Source of the DNA: Cytophagaceae bacterium
GTDB taxonomy: Bacteria; Bacteroidota; Bacteroidia; Cytophagales; Spirosomataceae
NCBI GenBank assembly: GCA_027486845.1
Contig: JAIXOL010000025.1
Span: 1-64,000, forward strand
Length of the DNA stretch: 64,000 bases
Reading direction: 5' to 3'
In this document: positions 17,707 through 26,685 of the stretch, piece after piece
How the letters are laid out: each line of letters opens with the position of its first letter
How positions within the stretch are numbered: the first letter of the stretch is position 1
Position numbers and translations under genes: made by a program
The notes under the pieces: generated by a model
The model's database searches: none
The model's input: only the letters and a program-made list of their open reading frames with translations
Told to the model about the DNA's origin: nothing

Positions 17707-18003
17707 TCAACCAAGAGCGAGGCGTTGGTCAATATCATCAAGCCTTTGTTTGAGCGATTGTTGCAAAAGTTTATATTTATCTTGGTTTTTTTGAGATTCG
17801 ACCATACCCTCGATGGCCACAGTCAAATAAAAATCCATAGAATCCATTTCTCCGCCACTATGGCTTTTACTAAACGTATCAAGTCGTCTGTTGATTACAA
17901 TGGCTGCTTTTCTAAAATATGGTTCCATTTCAGGATGAACCTTGAGTGTGATAACACGATTAGATACTTTCAACCCAATTTCTATTTTTTCAGCTTCTGC
18001 CAT
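17707..18003 (-). CDS. zapA: Cell division protein ZapA
   Basis: A protein of 98 residues that cross-links FtsZ filaments at the division site. The N-terminal domain contains IEIGLKVSNRVITLKV and PEMEPYFRKAAIVINRRLD; the C-terminal half is a helix predicted to form a coiled coil (QKNQDKYKLLQQSLKQRLDDID). The start is placed at the ATG at 18003; an upstream TTG at 18030 would add residues not typical of the family. It follows a coiled-coil gene and metZ on the same strand. The pairing of zapA with rny is common in Bacteroidota. Confidence 0.9.
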   Translation of the reverse strand: MAEAEKIEIGLKVSNRVITLKVHPEMEPYFRKAAIVINRRLDTFSKSHSGGEMDSMDFYLTVAIEGMVESQKNQDKYKLLQQSLKQRLDDIDQRLALG

Positions 18004-18130
18004 TTTGTAACCAATCTTAATAATTGTCAATTTAAAAAAATGATTCTAAATTAGTATAAATCAATAGATTTTTAGTCTAATTTGTTTATAATGGAATCAT
18101 TTTTAATTTCTATTTTACGACCACATTTGA

Positions 18131-18508
18131 TTATTCTTCGTTTAACAAAGCAATACACGCATCAATCTCTTGTATCAGTTCAGTGATTGTTTTCTTTATT
18201 TCTAAGTTGTCTGCTGACTTTTTAACTTTATTCGCTACAATTTTAACACTTTCTTTTTGAATTTCTTTACTTTTTCCAAGAAATTCTTGTTTTTTTAGTC
18301 TTATATTTAAAATTGCTATTTCTTTTTTATAATCGGAGATACTTTTCTCCAATATATTGACTTGCGATTTTAATGACAAAATTTCTTCAAAAGCTTCTGA
18401 TTTTTCAGAAAATAAATTATTAAGGAGTTTATTAAAGCGAGCAAATGCCAAAGCATTTTCTTCCTTCATTATCACTTCCATATATTTTTGCTCAATATTT
18501 TTTATCAT
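18131..18508 (-). CDS. Hypothetical coiled-coil protein
   Basis: A 125-residue protein composed almost wholly of charged and hydrophobic helix-forming residues (Lys, Glu, Leu, Ile) with a heptad-like pattern from about 35 to 80 (SQVNILEKSISDYKKEIAIL). It has no signal peptide and no known catalytic motif. A short coiled-coil gene is often found directly before zapA in Bacteroidota, so it may take part in cell division. It begins 9 nt after metZ ends, suggesting cotranscription with metZ and zapA. I cannot assign a function. Confidence 0.7.
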   Translation of the reverse strand: MIKNIEQKYMEVIMKEENALAFARFNKLLNNLFSEKSEAFEEILSLKSQVNILEKSISDYKKEIAILNIRLKKQEFLGKSKEIQKESVKIVANKVKKSADNLEIKKTITELIQEIDACIALLNEE

Positions 18509-18517
18509 TATCTCTGA

Positions 18518-19693
18518 TTATTTGCTTAATGATTTTTTGGCAGCTTGCTTAAAATCAGCAATTAAATCTCTTATATCTTCCAGTCCAACCGAGCAACGGA
18601 TAAGCCCTTCAGTAATTCCGAGCTTTAATTTATCTTCTATCGATAGTTTAGCGTGTGTTGTGGTATTTGGATTAGTAATGATAGTGCGTGAATCACCCAA
18701 ATTTGATGAATTTGAAGCGATTTTTACCATTTGAGTAAATTTTTTTACTCGCTTAAAACCACCTTCAATCTCAAACGTTACCATTGCTCCTCCTGCTTTC
18801 ATTTGCTTTTTTGCCAATTCGTACTGCGGGTGGGTTGTTAAGTGCGGGTATTTAACGTTTATGATACCTTCCATTTTTTCTAAGGCTTTGGCTAATTTTG
18901 CTGCATTTTCACAGTGGCGGGCCATTCGAATTTCGAGTGTTTCAAGGCTTTTTGATAAAACCCAAGCATTGAATGGTGACATCGATGGGCCAGTATGACG
19001 GCAAAAGAAGCGAATCGGAGCGATGAGCTCTTTTGTACCTGTAATTATACCACCCAAAACACGACCTTGACCATCCATAAATTTGGTGGCTGAGTGTACA
19101 ATTAAATTTGCACCAAAATCAGTTGGAGTATGAATAATTGGCGTAGCGAAACAATTATCTACATAATAGATTAAGCTATGTTTTTTTGCTAAGCGTCCAA
19201 CCATAGCCATATCGACTAATTCAAGACCTGGGTTTGATGGAGTTTCTAAATAAACCATCTTGGTATTAGGTAAAATGGCCGCTTCCCACTCACTTTCTGG
19301 AGCAGTTGCGTCAAGATAAGTATGAGTGATTCCCCATTTTACCAAAATTTGGGTCAAAATTTGGTGAGCTGAACCAAATAATGCACGAGAAGCTACAATG
19401 TGGTCGCCCGATTTTAGGTGTGCTGCAAAGCCTGCAAATACTGCTGCCATTCCAGTTGCGGTGGCAATTCCTTCTTCGCAATTTTCGAGCATACAAACTT
19501 TATCTACAAACTCTTGTACTGAAGGATTTGAGAATCGGGTATAAATATTACCTTCGAGTGTTTCATCGAAAAGTGCTTTTCCTTGTTCAGCATCTTCAAA
19601 ACAAAAACTACTTGTTAGAAACAACGGTGTTGAGTGTTCTCTATATTGTGAGCGTTTGGTTTGTATGCGTATGGCTTTGGTTTGTTTTTCCAT
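18518..19693 (-). CDS. metZ: O-succinylhomoserine sulfhydrylase / Cys-Met metabolism PLP enzyme
   Basis: A 391-residue PLP-dependent enzyme of the cystathionine gamma-synthase family. YTRFSNPSV, GMAAVF, LETPSNP, YYVDNCFATP and SATKFMDGQGRVLGG are diagnostic, with the PLP-binding Lys at about 204. The HSATKFMDGQGR form points to MetZ, which makes homocysteine from acyl-homoserine and sulfide; MetB, MetC or MetY cannot be fully excluded. The start is the ATG at 19693, since the frame upstream only offers a TTG. It may form a transcription unit with the acyltransferase upstream and the coiled-coil gene and zapA downstream. Confidence 0.88.
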   Translation of the reverse strand: MEKQTKAIRIQTKRSQYREHSTPLFLTSSFCFEDAEQGKALFDETLEGNIYTRFSNPSVQEFVDKVCMLENCEEGIATATGMAAVFAGFAAHLKSGDHIVASRALFGSAHQILTQILVKWGITHTYLDATAPESEWEAAILPNTKMVYLETPSNPGLELVDMAMVGRLAKKHSLIYYVDNCFATPIIHTPTDFGANLIVHSATKFMDGQGRVLGGIITGTKELIAPIRFFCRHTGPSMSPFNAWVLSKSLETLEIRMARHCENAAKLAKALEKMEGIINVKYPHLTTHPQYELAKKQMKAGGAMVTFEIEGGFKRVKKFTQMVKIASNSSNLGDSRTIITNPNTTTHAKLSIEDKLKLGITEGLIRCSVGLEDIRDLIADFKQAAKKSLSK

Positions 19694-19721
19694 GAGTTGT
19701 TCAATCAAATTTCTTTGGTGT

Positions 19722-19735
19722 TAGGTTCAGACCTA
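19722..19735. repeat. Short REP-like palindrome
   Basis: TAGGT-TCAG-ACCTA forms a small hairpin in the gap between the acyltransferase and metZ. Its sequence is unlike the AT-rich surroundings and resembles scattered intergenic palindromes of Bacteroidota, but copy number cannot be judged here. Confidence 0.3.
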
Positions 19736-19751
19736 CCGCCAGCCCTTTTTC

Positions 19752-20321
19752 CTATTCATCAAATTTTCCAACTTTGTAATTTTTTAGCCAATCTTTTTTA
19801 ACTCCACCGATTGTTTCAAAAAATGGAACGAAGTATTTTTTCATATCAGCTTCAAAATCGCCAGTTGGTATAAATGGTTCTGCAAAAATAACTGATTTTC
19901 TAGGGTAATCAAAGCCTGACATGATAATTGGCACTTTTGCTTGGTGTGCCATATAATAAAATCCTGTTCGTAGTTTGCTTACATTTTTGCGGGTGCCTTC
20001 AGGAGCGATTGCTACCAAGAGGTTTTCGTGCTTATTGAAAGTTTCGGCTACTTGCTGAACAAAATTTGTACTTTTGTTGCGTTGAACAGGTGTCCCGCCT
20101 AAACCTCGAAAAATCCAACCGAATGGTGGCTTAAAAAGCTCTGCTTTACCTAAATATTTTATATCTAGATTATTTGTTGGACGTGTGCAAATCCCAACTA
20201 AAAAATCTGATGTTCGGGCGTGAGGTGCAACCACAAAGAGACCTTTTTTTAGGTGATAAGGTGTATTCAGGACTTTCCAACCTAATAGGCGAAAGCATAT
20301 TTTGAATATCCAGTTTAGCAT
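19752..20321 (-). CDS. Lysophospholipid acyltransferase family protein (PlsC-like)
   Basis: A 189-residue acyltransferase. HARTSD supplies the HX4D catalytic motif near residue 34, LGKAELFKPPFGWIFRGLGGTPVQR the second block, and APEGTRK the third (EGTR). The usual activity is transfer of an acyl chain to a lysophosphatidic acid or similar acceptor at the inner membrane. At 189 residues it is shorter than E. coli PlsC and is of the compact form common in Bacteroidota. There is no clear transmembrane anchor beyond a hydrophobic N-terminus. It begins the unit that continues into metZ. Confidence 0.88.
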   Translation of the reverse strand: MLNWIFKICFRLLGWKVLNTPYHLKKGLFVVAPHARTSDFLVGICTRPTNNLDIKYLGKAELFKPPFGWIFRGLGGTPVQRNKSTNFVQQVAETFNKHENLLVAIAPEGTRKNVSKLRTGFYYMAHQAKVPIIMSGFDYPRKSVIFAEPFIPTGDFEADMKKYFVPFFETIGGVKKDWLKNYKVGKFDE

Positions 20322-20329
20322 AGCATTTG

Positions 20330-20503
20330 GAGTTACGAATGACGAATTTAGAGTTAGGAAAAACGAATTTAAAATTTAAAATTTAGATTTACGAATTTTT
20401 AAATATATTCAACATTTTTATCGTGATTTATTGGTCATTCGTTTTTCGAATAAATGGTCACTCGATTTATTGGTTATTCGTTACTCGAATAATTCATTAT
20501 TAA
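20330..20503. repeat. Imperfect direct repeats in intergenic DNA
   Basis: Two 29-nt copies (20425-20453 and 20464-20492) match at 26 of 29 positions, with a 39-nt period. Each begins GATTTATTGG and ends TCGAATAA. To their left, 20340-20400 holds several ACGAATTTA-like short repeats. There is no coding potential. Confidence 0.6.
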
Positions 20504-21655
20504 TTATGGTAAATTTTGAATGATGGTAAAGGGTTTTGGACTAAAGCAAATTACAAAAATAATGAGAGATAACCAACCAAGTATTTTTCGTTTGAGTGTG
20601 AGAGGTGTTAGATCGGAGGTTGTTGGGTGGTAAACTCCTAAGAAACGACCAAGCATAAAGCCAAAAGCTAGAAAACCTGAATAACCTTCAATAGTTGGAA
20701 AAAAATATGAAATAAGTAATTGTAATGAAATAATTGATAAGGCAATGAGCCAGTTGGTCATTAGATTGTCGGTAATTCTTGAAAAACAAAAATAATTAAA
20801 TAAGATGAATGCTGCAAATTTACCTATTAAAATGAAGAACATTTGGGTGTCTTGAGTAGTAAATTCGTAGGCATTAAAATATCCCAAGCCTGCATAAAAA
20901 ATAAAACAAGAAAACAGCATTGGAGAAACTATATTAAAAGCACGGTCGCCGATGAGGCCGTAAAGAATATGTCCGCCATCAAGTTGACCTATTGGGAAAA
21001 GGTTGAGTGCTGTGAAAAACAATGATAAATATCCTGCAAAAATAATAGGGTAATTGGTGTAAAGATAAGGATGCGGAAGTTCTCCATTAGAAACATTTTG
21101 CTCAAAGAAATTGAAAAGCAAGCTGTCACCTAGTTTGATTGAAATATAGTCTGGACTTGTTTCGAGAAATTTGCCATATTCGTTTCCGTATTGCTTAAAT
21201 ATTGGGAAAAGTTCAAAAATATAATCGAGTGGTGGTAGGTGTGTGAAACCATACCAAAGTACAAATAATGCAGCTACAAAACCTGCCAATGGCCCTGCAA
21301 TACCAATGTCAAAATATTTTATTCGAGACTTGAGAGGTTCCTTGATACGAATAAATGCACCGAGTGTTCCAAAAGTAGAACTTAAACTACCTAACCACAA
21401 AGGGATATAATAGGGCAGGGTTACGTCAGTTTTATGTCTCTTTGCTGTAAAGTAATGACCAAACTCATGAATTGTAAGTACGCCTAAAAAAGGTACAGAA
21501 TATTTGAATCCTTCAAAAAACTCGGACCAACCAAGCGTGTTCTCTCCAAAAAAGAATGCTCTCCCATAAATCCATTCGGCACCTGATAACGTTGCAGAGA
21601 TAAAAGTAATAATAAATAAAAATATTTGTAATAAGTAAGTACGTTGCTGATTCAT
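20504..21655 (-). CDS. Site-2 protease family membrane metalloprotease (M50)
   Basis: A 383-residue polytopic membrane protein. The zinc site HEFGH lies near residue 68 and the second motif, NLFPIGQLDGGH, near 228, with the Asp as third ligand. At least seven hydrophobic segments are visible. Members cleave membrane-bound substrates such as anti-sigma factors, but several Bacteroidota relatives have unknown targets. No PDZ domain is seen. The start is placed at the ATG at 21655 because the frame above it offers only a TTG. It follows the HAD gene by 34 nt, so the two are probably cotranscribed. Confidence 0.9.
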   Translation of the reverse strand: MNQQRTYLLQIFLFIITFISATLSGAEWIYGRAFFFGENTLGWSEFFEGFKYSVPFLGVLTIHEFGHYFTAKRHKTDVTLPYYIPLWLGSLSSTFGTLGAFIRIKEPLKSRIKYFDIGIAGPLAGFVAALFVLWYGFTHLPPLDYIFELFPIFKQYGNEYGKFLETSPDYISIKLGDSLLFNFFEQNVSNGELPHPYLYTNYPIIFAGYLSLFFTALNLFPIGQLDGGHILYGLIGDRAFNIVSPMLFSCFIFYAGLGYFNAYEFTTQDTQMFFILIGKFAAFILFNYFCFSRITDNLMTNWLIALSIISLQLLISYFFPTIEGYSGFLAFGFMLGRFLGVYHPTTSDLTPLTLKRKILGWLSLIIFVICFSPKPFTIIQNLP

Positions 21656-21689
21656 CGGAACGGGTTGTTGTATGCCACAAAGTAACAAC

Positions 21690-22310
21690 TTAAAATATGT
21701 TTTTACAATATTCTACCACAGAAGTAGTTGATTCAACTAAAATTGTTTGCATTCCAATAGCCTTGGCTGATTCAATATTTTGCAGGTTATCGTCAAAAAA
21801 GACGACTTCCTTAGGTTCTAAATTAATTGAACGCAATACTTCATAATAAATTTCGGTATCAGGTTTCCACATTCCCATTTCGTAGGAAAGAAAGAGTCTA
21901 TCAAACAAAATGTCTAAGCTATTGATTCCATGAGTTTTTTTTAGATAATTATTCGATGCTGTAATATGTATATTATTAGTATTGCTCAGTAAAAAAACAG
22001 GGTATTTCTGACGAATTTTATGTATTAAATCAATTCTGTCAGTAGGAATATCAAGCAAAATTGCATTCCATGCTGTGTCAACTTCATGGTCAGAGAGTGG
22101 GAAGCCGAGCGTTTGGCGAATTACTTCTCTAAATTCTTCATCGGTAAACTGTCCACTTTCATATCGTCTAAAAATTTGGTCTTCAGTAATTCTTTTTTCG
22201 ATGTAAGCAATAGGTTTTGATGTAAATTTGGCAAATGTCTGATAAATTCTCTGAAACTCAATATTAATAATGACGTTTCCGAAGTCGAATATTACGGCCT
22301 TGAATTTCAT
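21690..22310 (-). CDS. HAD family hydrolase (HAD-IA)
   Basis: A 206-residue phosphatase-like protein. Motif I is VIFDFGNV with the nucleophile Asp at 9; the usual second Asp is replaced by Gly, as in the YihX-like group. Motif II is LLSNTNN, motif III is the Lys of WKPDTEIY, and motif IV is VFFDDNLQNIESAKAIG. A helical cap occupies residues 15-90. Proteins of this type hydrolyse sugar phosphates or nucleotides, and no substrate can be inferred. It is followed closely by the site-2 protease gene. Confidence 0.88.
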   Translation of the reverse strand: MKFKAVIFDFGNVIINIEFQRIYQTFAKFTSKPIAYIEKRITEDQIFRRYESGQFTDEEFREVIRQTLGFPLSDHEVDTAWNAILLDIPTDRIDLIHKIRQKYPVFLLSNTNNIHITASNNYLKKTHGINSLDILFDRLFLSYEMGMWKPDTEIYYEVLRSINLEPKEVVFFDDNLQNIESAKAIGMQTILVESTTSVVEYCKNIF

Positions 22311-22694
22311 ATAAAATTAGATTGGGGCTATTAATGTTTATATTGAGTGTCGGATGCTTAAAAGAAACGACATACCGAGAAAATTATTTTATACGAACAA
22401 AAATAGCAGACATTTTTTGACTGCTATTTTGAAATGAAAATATATGTTTAGAGTTTTTAGGAATTGACACTTTTCAATATGTATTGTTCTAATGTAAGAT
22501 TATACAAAAATTTAGTAATTAGAAGATCGGATTTTTCAAGTGATTACTTATTAGACCTTCAATCTTAGGGAGGTGTTTGGGATTTGAATGTAGTAAATGA
22601 ATTTGTAATTTTAACCATTTTAAAGATGTCTGAGTTTTATAGTCCAATTTCATTAGGGTTTCCTGTCTAAGACCCTAATGGAAAGGATTAGAAA
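22311..22694. other. Gene-free region between the HAD gene and alaS
   Basis: About 380 bases with no reading frame of note. It contains two hairpins: AAAATAGCAG/CTGCTATTTT at 22400-22430, followed on the minus strand by a short U run, and CATTAGGGT/ACCCTAATG at 22651-22680, with no U-tract. The first would end a minus-strand transcript that no visible gene accounts for. Confidence 0.5.
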
Positions 22695-22735
22695 TAAAAA
22701 AAGGCGAATCGTGCGACGACCGCAAAATTCGCACC
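22695..22735 (-). terminator. Terminator of alaS
   Basis: On the minus strand GGTGCGAAT pairs with ATTCGCC (plus 22703-22709 and 22727-22735), with an inner GCG/CGC stem, and is followed by seven or more T. It starts 6 nt after the alaS stop codon. Confidence 0.85.
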
Positions 22736-22740
22736 AATTT

Positions 22741-25392
22741 TTATACGAAGCTTTTTCCTTTTTCAATCGCCCGTTCAAGACCACTTGCATCGCTTCCCCC
22801 TGCCGTTGCGAAGTAAGGTTGACCACCTCCTCCACCTTTCATTTCTTTGGCTAGTTCTTTTACGATATTTCCTGCATGAAGATTTTTCTCTTTCATCACT
22901 TCTTCATCAATTATTACTGCAATTTGTGGTTTCCCACCAAACTCTGCACCAATTACACCATAGAAACGCTCCAACTTATTTTTCAAATCAAAACATAATT
23001 GCTTTAAAGCCTCAGCCGACGGAACGCTTACTTTTGCTGCAATTACGTTTACACCATTGATATTTAAGACAGTTTTTGTCAATTCGTTCTTTAAGTCTTG
23101 GAGTTTTTCGTTTTCCAAAACATCCACTTTTTTCTGCAAAGTTGCTTTTTCTGCCAATAGATTTTCAACTGCTTTTATCAAATCATTGTTTCTAAGAACT
23201 TCTTTTAGTTGCGTATTAATTGATAATTGTTCATTGATTACTGAAATCGCTTTTGCACCTGTCAATGCTTCAACACGACGAACACCAGCTGCAACCGAAC
23301 CTTCTGATATGAATTTGAATAAACCAATTTTACCTGTCGAAGCAGCATGTGTACCACCGCAAAGCTCAACTGAGAATTTAGGGTCGAAAATCACAACTCT
23401 TACAAAATCGCCGTATTTTTCACCGAAAGTTGCGGTTGCACCCAAAGCAATTGCTTCGGCAATTGGAATATTTACTTTGGTTTCGAGCTGAATATTTTCA
23501 CGGATTTTCTCATTGACAATGTCTTCAATTTGTCCTAATTCTTCATCAGTAACTTTGGCAAAGTGCGAAAAGTCAAAACGAGTAATATTATCATCTTGAA
23601 ATGAGCCTTTTTGCACGATGTGCGTACCTAAAACCTTACGCATGGCTGCCAGCATTAAGTGTGTAACTGTATGATTAGTTCTGATTTTCTCCCGTCGTTC
23701 TTCATTGATATTTGCCACAACTGTTCCAGCATTATGTAAGATTTCATCGATATCTTTATCAGCCGAAATATGAATGAAAAGGTCGTTTTCTTTCTTCGTA
23801 TCTCTGATATTCACCGAATGGTTGCCAATCATAATATGACCTGTGTCGCCTACTTGTCCTCCCATTTCGGCATAAAATGGCGTGCAGTCAAGTACAATAT
23901 GGTATTCTTCTCCAGTTTTGGTTTTTACTTTGCGGTATTTGATGATTTGTGCTTCTGCCGAAACTTCATCATAACCAACAAATCGGAATGCCGCACCATC
24001 TAAATCAGCACCTTCACTCAATTCAACCCAATCGGTTGCTTCTTTGGCAGAATCTTTTCTTGACCTTGTTTTTTGCTCTAATAATGCTTTTTCAAAACCT
24101 TCTTCATCGATTTTTAAACCTTTCTCTTTTGCTAAAAGGGCAGTTAAATCAACTGGAAAACCAAAAGTGTCAGATAATTCAAAAACAACGTCTCCGCTGA
24201 TAATTCCACCGTCTGGATTGAGTGCTTCAAATCGTTTAATACCTGTTTCTAATGTACGCAAGAAAGATTTTTCTTCTTCTTCAACTACCCGACTCACGAA
24301 ATCTTGTTGAGCCTTTAATTCAGGAAAGACATCCACAAATTGGTCGGCCAAAACAGGCACAAGTTTACTCATAAAAGGCTCATTGAATCCTAGATATGAA
24401 TAGCCATAACGCACAGCACGACGCAAAATACGACGTACAACATATCCCGCTTTCGCATTGGATGGCAGCTGTCCATCTGCAATTGTAAAAGCAACAGCAC
24501 GCAGGTGATCAGCAATTACACGCATTGCCACATCAACGTAACTATCTGATGAAAGTGTACCGTTTTCACCATATTTTAAACCCGACATTTGTTCGATTAC
24601 TTGAATAGTATTTTGGAATACATCGGTGTCATAATTTGATTTTTTGCCTTGAATCGCCATACAAAGACGTTCAAACCCCATACCAGTATCCACGTGTTTT
24701 GCAGGAAGTGAAATCAAAGACTTATCAGCTTTTCGCTCAAACTGCATAAATACATTGTTCCAAATCTCAACTACTTGTGGATGGTCATTATTTACTAATT
24801 CTTTTCCACCTATCAAATCAATTTCGGCTTGGTCACGCAAATCTATATGAATTTCCGAGCAAGGTCCGCATGGGCCAGTATCGCCCATTTCCCAAAAATT
24901 ATCTTTTTTATTACCGAGAATAATACGATTTTCATCGCCGATAAGTCCTTTCCAAATATCAAATGCTTCTTGGTCGAATGGAACACCGTCTTCTGTGCTA
25001 CCTTCAAAAACCGACACATAGATTCGGTCTTTTGGCAATTTATAGACTTCGGTTAATAACTCCCACGACCATTCTAAAGCTTCTTTCTTGAAATAGTCAC
25101 CAAAAGACCAGTTTCCGAGCATTTCAAACATGGTATGGTGATAGGTATCAAAGCCAACATCTTCCAAGTCGTTATGTTTACCACTTACACGAAGACATTT
25201 TTGTGTATCTGCAATTCTTTTTGAGGGTGGTGTGCCATTTCCCAAGAAAAAGTCTTTGAATTGAGCCATACCTGAGTTATTAAACATCAAAGTTGGGTCG
25301 TTTTTGGCCACAAGCGGTGCAGATGGAACAATTAAATGTCCTTTACTTTTGAAGAAATCTAAAAAAGCTTTACGTATTTCGTGCGAAGTCAT
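22741..25392 (-). CDS. alaS: Alanyl-tRNA synthetase
   Basis: An 883-residue class II synthetase that charges tRNA-Ala. The N-terminal catalytic core opens with EIRKAFLDFFKSKGH and holds the class II motif region FEMLGNWSFGDYFKKEA. The tRNA recognition domain follows, then the editing domain with the zinc ligands HTVTH and CGGTH. The C-terminal domain ends with the glycine-rich GGGGGQPYFATAGG. The length is normal. It has its own terminator and a candidate -7 box (CAAAAATA on the plus strand at 25511-25518, reading TATTTTTG on the coding strand) about 120 nt before the ATG. Confidence 0.98.
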   Translation of the reverse strand: MTSHEIRKAFLDFFKSKGHLIVPSAPLVAKNDPTLMFNNSGMAQFKDFFLGNGTPPSKRIADTQKCLRVSGKHNDLEDVGFDTYHHTMFEMLGNWSFGDYFKKEALEWSWELLTEVYKLPKDRIYVSVFEGSTEDGVPFDQEAFDIWKGLIGDENRIILGNKKDNFWEMGDTGPCGPCSEIHIDLRDQAEIDLIGGKELVNNDHPQVVEIWNNVFMQFERKADKSLISLPAKHVDTGMGFERLCMAIQGKKSNYDTDVFQNTIQVIEQMSGLKYGENGTLSSDSYVDVAMRVIADHLRAVAFTIADGQLPSNAKAGYVVRRILRRAVRYGYSYLGFNEPFMSKLVPVLADQFVDVFPELKAQQDFVSRVVEEEEKSFLRTLETGIKRFEALNPDGGIISGDVVFELSDTFGFPVDLTALLAKEKGLKIDEEGFEKALLEQKTRSRKDSAKEATDWVELSEGADLDGAAFRFVGYDEVSAEAQIIKYRKVKTKTGEEYHIVLDCTPFYAEMGGQVGDTGHIMIGNHSVNIRDTKKENDLFIHISADKDIDEILHNAGTVVANINEERREKIRTNHTVTHLMLAAMRKVLGTHIVQKGSFQDDNITRFDFSHFAKVTDEELGQIEDIVNEKIRENIQLETKVNIPIAEAIALGATATFGEKYGDFVRVVIFDPKFSVELCGGTHAASTGKIGLFKFISEGSVAAGVRRVEALTGAKAISVINEQLSINTQLKEVLRNNDLIKAVENLLAEKATLQKKVDVLENEKLQDLKNELTKTVLNINGVNVIAAKVSVPSAEALKQLCFDLKNKLERFYGVIGAEFGGKPQIAVIIDEEVMKEKNLHAGNIVKELAKEMKGGGGGQPYFATAGGSDASGLERAIEKGKSFV

Positions 25393-25660
25393 TTTGATGG
25401 TTATTTGTTACTGGTAAATTTTTTATAGGTTACTTGGAAATTGGTTAATTATCAGATAGGATTTTGACCAATAACTAATATTTTGATAAGTATTCATTAA
25501 AATTGAGGTGCAAAAATAGCTTAAAAATTGGATTTTTTTAAGACTTATTAAATAAAAAGGTTTTTTTTGTGTAGGACAGGTTTATAATATGCGTGCTCTG
25601 AGGAGGGTTTTGAAATAAATAAATGTAACGTAAAATTATGTAATAACTTTACCTAATATG

Positions 25661-26548
25661 CTATGAAATATGTCTTATAATTTCAGGTAAAATCTCTGCT
25701 AAAGCATCTTTTGGAAGTTCATGCCCCATGCCTTCAATCATTAAAAGTTTTGAATTTGGTATAAGCGGAGCATATAGTTCCGCATGTTTAGGATTGACAA
25801 GTGGGTCGTCAGTGCCATGTATGACTAAAGTTGGCACTTTGATTTGGCTGAGTTTTGTAAGTCGTGAGCCCGAAGCCACAATTGCACAAAACTGTTGATA
25901 CCTTGCTCTTGGATTTTGCCCTTTTCGTCGTTCGATACTTTCTGTGAAAACTTCTCTAAAATAGGCTTCATTAAATTCAAATCTTTTTCCTCTTAATAAT
26001 CGATAAGTTGCTACATAACTACCAACGCTGACCTTATGTTCAGAATATTTGTTTTTGAAATAAAATCTTTTTATTAGTATAGGTATTATTCGAAATAAAA
26101 GTTTATGGCTAAATTTACTAGCAATTGTTGGGTTCAGCGTGAAACCCGAAGACATTATTGATGTTAAACTCAAAACTTTTTTAGGAAAACCAATGGCAAT
26201 GTGTTGAGCAATCATGCCACCCATTGAAACTCCGATAATATGTGCTTGTTTGATTTGTAGAAAATCAAGTAATTCAACGCTATCTTTTGCCATATCTTCG
26301 AGCGAGTAGGGGCGACTTCTGTGCCAAGTGTCATTCATCCACGTCGATAGTCCAATATCTCGGTTATCGAAGCGTATCACATAAAAACCAGCCTCAACCA
26401 AAGGATTGATGATGTTTTCGCCATAAATTACACATTGAGCATCAAGTCCCATTATAAGCAAAATCGCAGGATTTTTCCTTACTCCGTATGTTTCGTAGTA
26501 AATTTCAATACCGTTTACTGGGGCTTTGCCCGATTGTGTAAAAATCAT
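25661..26548 (-). CDS. Alpha/beta hydrolase
   Basis: A 295-residue soluble hydrolase. The oxyanion region is LLIMGLDAQC, a conserved VIRFDNRDIGLS follows, the nucleophile elbow is GVSMGGMIA, the acid is in HGTDDPLV and the catalytic His in GMGHELP. It resembles the aclacinomycin methylesterase (RdmC)/haloperoxidase-like group. The start is the ATG at 26548, giving MIFTQSGKAP; the frame above has only a TTG. The gene stands alone, divergent from the leucine-rich repeat gene. The substrate is unknown. Confidence 0.85.
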   Translation of the reverse strand: MIFTQSGKAPVNGIEIYYETYGVRKNPAILLIMGLDAQCVIYGENIINPLVEAGFYVIRFDNRDIGLSTWMNDTWHRSRPYSLEDMAKDSVELLDFLQIKQAHIIGVSMGGMIAQHIAIGFPKKVLSLTSIMSSGFTLNPTIASKFSHKLLFRIIPILIKRFYFKNKYSEHKVSVGSYVATYRLLRGKRFEFNEAYFREVFTESIERRKGQNPRARYQQFCAIVASGSRLTKLSQIKVPTLVIHGTDDPLVNPKHAELYAPLIPNSKLLMIEGMGHELPKDALAEILPEIIRHIS

Positions 26549-26685
26549 AATTAAATAAACTTTTTCCAATTCATCAAAAATACTCAAAAAGAATTTCTTT
26601 GAGAAATAAAAAATCTAGTAAGAAATGTAATTTTCAACTAATTCTTTAGTTATATTTATATCTAAATCTAAATCTATTTAATCAC

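Noticed and set aside
20425-20492. A CRISPR array
   Set aside because: There are only two imperfect repeats with a 10-nt spacer, and no cas gene is nearby.
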